Source: Symsagittifera roscoffensis (Eukaryota; Xenacoelomorpha; Acoela; Convolutidae). Taken from it: a DNA stretch of 64,000 nt. Location: assembly GCF_963678635.1 (NCBI RefSeq), contig NC_087065.1, forward strand, positions 68,760,956-68,824,955, in the 5' to 3' direction. Within the stretch, counting starts at the first letter, position 1. Every line of letters begins with the position of its first letter. Of the stretch, positions 62,786-64,000 are shown piece by piece. The notes under the pieces are model-generated. The model saw only the letters and a program-made list of their open reading frames with translations. It ran no database searches and was not told the origin of the DNA. The translations under genes were made by a program, and so were the position numbers.

Positions 62786-64000
62786 AGGTACCTATCTCAC
62801 CAGCCCTAGAGGGCACCCATTAGGTCGAGACACAAGTCGAGTTAGGGAAAAATTGTTCAGATTACTGATCCCACCAGCCCTAGAGGACACCCATTAGGTC
62901 GAGACATAAGTCGAGTTATGAGAATGTTGATCATATTACCAATCCCACCAGCCCTACAAGACACCCTCTAGGTCCAGACATAGGTCGATTTTTGAAAATG
63001 TTGATCAGGTTATCGATCCCACCAGCCCTAAAGGACACCCTCTAGGTCGAGTCATAGGTCGAGTTAAGAAAAAGTTGTTCAGGTTACTGATCCCACCAGT
63101 CCTGGAGGCCATCCTCAGGGTCGAGTAATGAAAATATTGTTTAGATTACCGATCCCACCAGCCCTAGAGGACACCGTCCAGGTCAGACATAGGCCAAAAT
63201 ATCAAACTGTTGTTCAGATTACCGATTCCACCAGCCCTAGAGAACACCCATTAGGTCGAGACATAGGGCGAGTTATGAAAATGTTGATCATATTACCGAT
63301 CCCACCAGCCCTACAGGACACCCTCTAGGTCCAGACATAGGTCAATTTATGAAAATATTGATCAGGTTATCGATCCCACCAGCCCTAGAGGACACCCTCT
63401 AGGTCGAGTCATAGGTCGAGTTAGGAAAAGGTTGTTCAGGTTACCGATCAAACCAGCCCTAGAGGACATCCACTAGGTCCAGACTTAGGTCGAGTTGGGA
63501 AAAGGTTGTTCAGGTTACCGATCCCACCAGTCCTGGAGGCCATCCTCAGGCTCGAGTAATGAAAATGTTGTTTAGATTAACGATCCCACCAGCCCTAGAG
63601 GACACCCTCTAGATCGAGTTATAGGTCGAGTAATGAAAAAGTTGTTCAGGTTAGCTATCGCTCCAGCCCTAGAGGGCACCCACAACGTCGAGCCAACGGT
63701 CGAGTTAAGAAATTGTTGATCAGATTACCAATCCCACCAGCCCTACAGGACATCTTCTAAGTCAAGACATAGGTCGACTTATAAAAACATTTTTCGAATT
63801 TTTGTTCCCAGGAGTCTTAGAGGATACCCTCTAGGTCAAGTCATAGTCGGGTTATGAAAAAGTTGTTCAGATTACCGATCCCACCAGCCCTAGATGAGAA
63901 CCTCTAGGTCGAGACATAGGTCGAATTATGAAAATGTTCTACAAATTACCGATCCCACCAGTTCTAGAGGACAACCACTAGGTCGAAACATAGGTCAAAT
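62786..64000. repeat. 74-bp satellite with higher-order structure, runs off the window
   Basis: Monomers are marked by CCCACCAGCCCTAGAGGAC and contain TAGGTCGAGACATAGGTCGA. Monomer starts (CAGCCC or equivalent) are near 62801, 62875, 62949, 63023, 63097, 63159, 63232, 63306, 63380, 63454, 63528, 63590, 63664, 63738, 63812 (degenerate), 63885 and 63959: mostly 74 bp with two 62-bp variants (63097 and 63528, both CAGTCCTGGAGGCCATC). The variants recur 431 bp apart, so monomers form a higher-order unit of 5-6 monomers. Confidence 0.95.

Noticed and set aside
62786-64000. CRISPR-like array
   Set aside because: Monomers are contiguous and similar throughout, with no unique spacers, in a eukaryotic context; it is a satellite.

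Overview
The window is an invertebrate-type metazoan chromosome segment that consists mostly of transposable elements. Evidence for a metazoan is: a spliced gene with GT-AG introns combining TIR, RING, SAM and TPR-like regions; Ty3/gypsy (including Mag-like), BEL/Pao, LINE and hAT elements with their normal hallmarks; a eukaryotic tRNA-Arg with A and B boxes; and a higher-order satellite at the right edge. No bacterial operon or Shine-Dalgarno organisation is visible. The species cannot be named from the sequence; an arthropod- or nematode-like invertebrate is a guess.

Layout. (1) 1-15089: a head-to-tail array, period about 3.1-3.4 kb, of truncated copies of the 3' end of a large minus-strand element. 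Four copies share one chimeric junction. The array is interrupted by an 8-bp-TSD hAT-type MITE (7071-7564) and by a 1.03-kb inverted-repeat element carrying a 39-bp tandem repeat and a tRNA-Arg(TCG) (12464-13496). (2) 15090-32395, minus strand: what looks like one giant decayed Ty3/gypsy-like element. In its own 5' to 3' order it shows RT, RNase H, integrase, a fivefold 1.05-kb tandem amplification of the integrase tail, then about 9 kb of extra ORFs. One of these is an intact 439-codon ORF with a complete set of SGNH-hydrolase motifs. (3) 32900-37600, plus: a broken BEL/Pao element. (4) 38250-41460, plus: a broken Mag-like gypsy. (5) 42262-43632: an internally deleted hAT element with an exact 8-bp target duplication. 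(6) 44751-58874, plus: the host gene. Its 10.6-kb first intron holds a complete-ended 8.57-kb gypsy element (46122-54687, TSD CTACC) that itself contains a LINE fragment, plus a small MITE. (7) 59422-62560: a MITE and two overlapping Mag-like gypsy fragments. (8) 62790-64000: a 74-bp satellite with higher-order structure that runs off the window.

The main biological result is the host gene. Joining four exons at phase-compatible splice sites gives a 766-residue protein with a TIR domain split over the first two exons and the start of the third, then a RING finger, a SAM domain, a TPR-like helical region and an acidic tail. TIR domains are signalling or NAD-cleaving modules, RING fingers usually act as E3 ubiquitin ligases, and SAM domains oligomerise, so a scaffolded innate-immune or cell-death regulator is a reasonable inference but is not proven. 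The second point of interest is the giant gypsy-like element with SGNH ORFs downstream of its integrase. Everything else is mobile-element decay. All coordinates and motif reads were made by eye.
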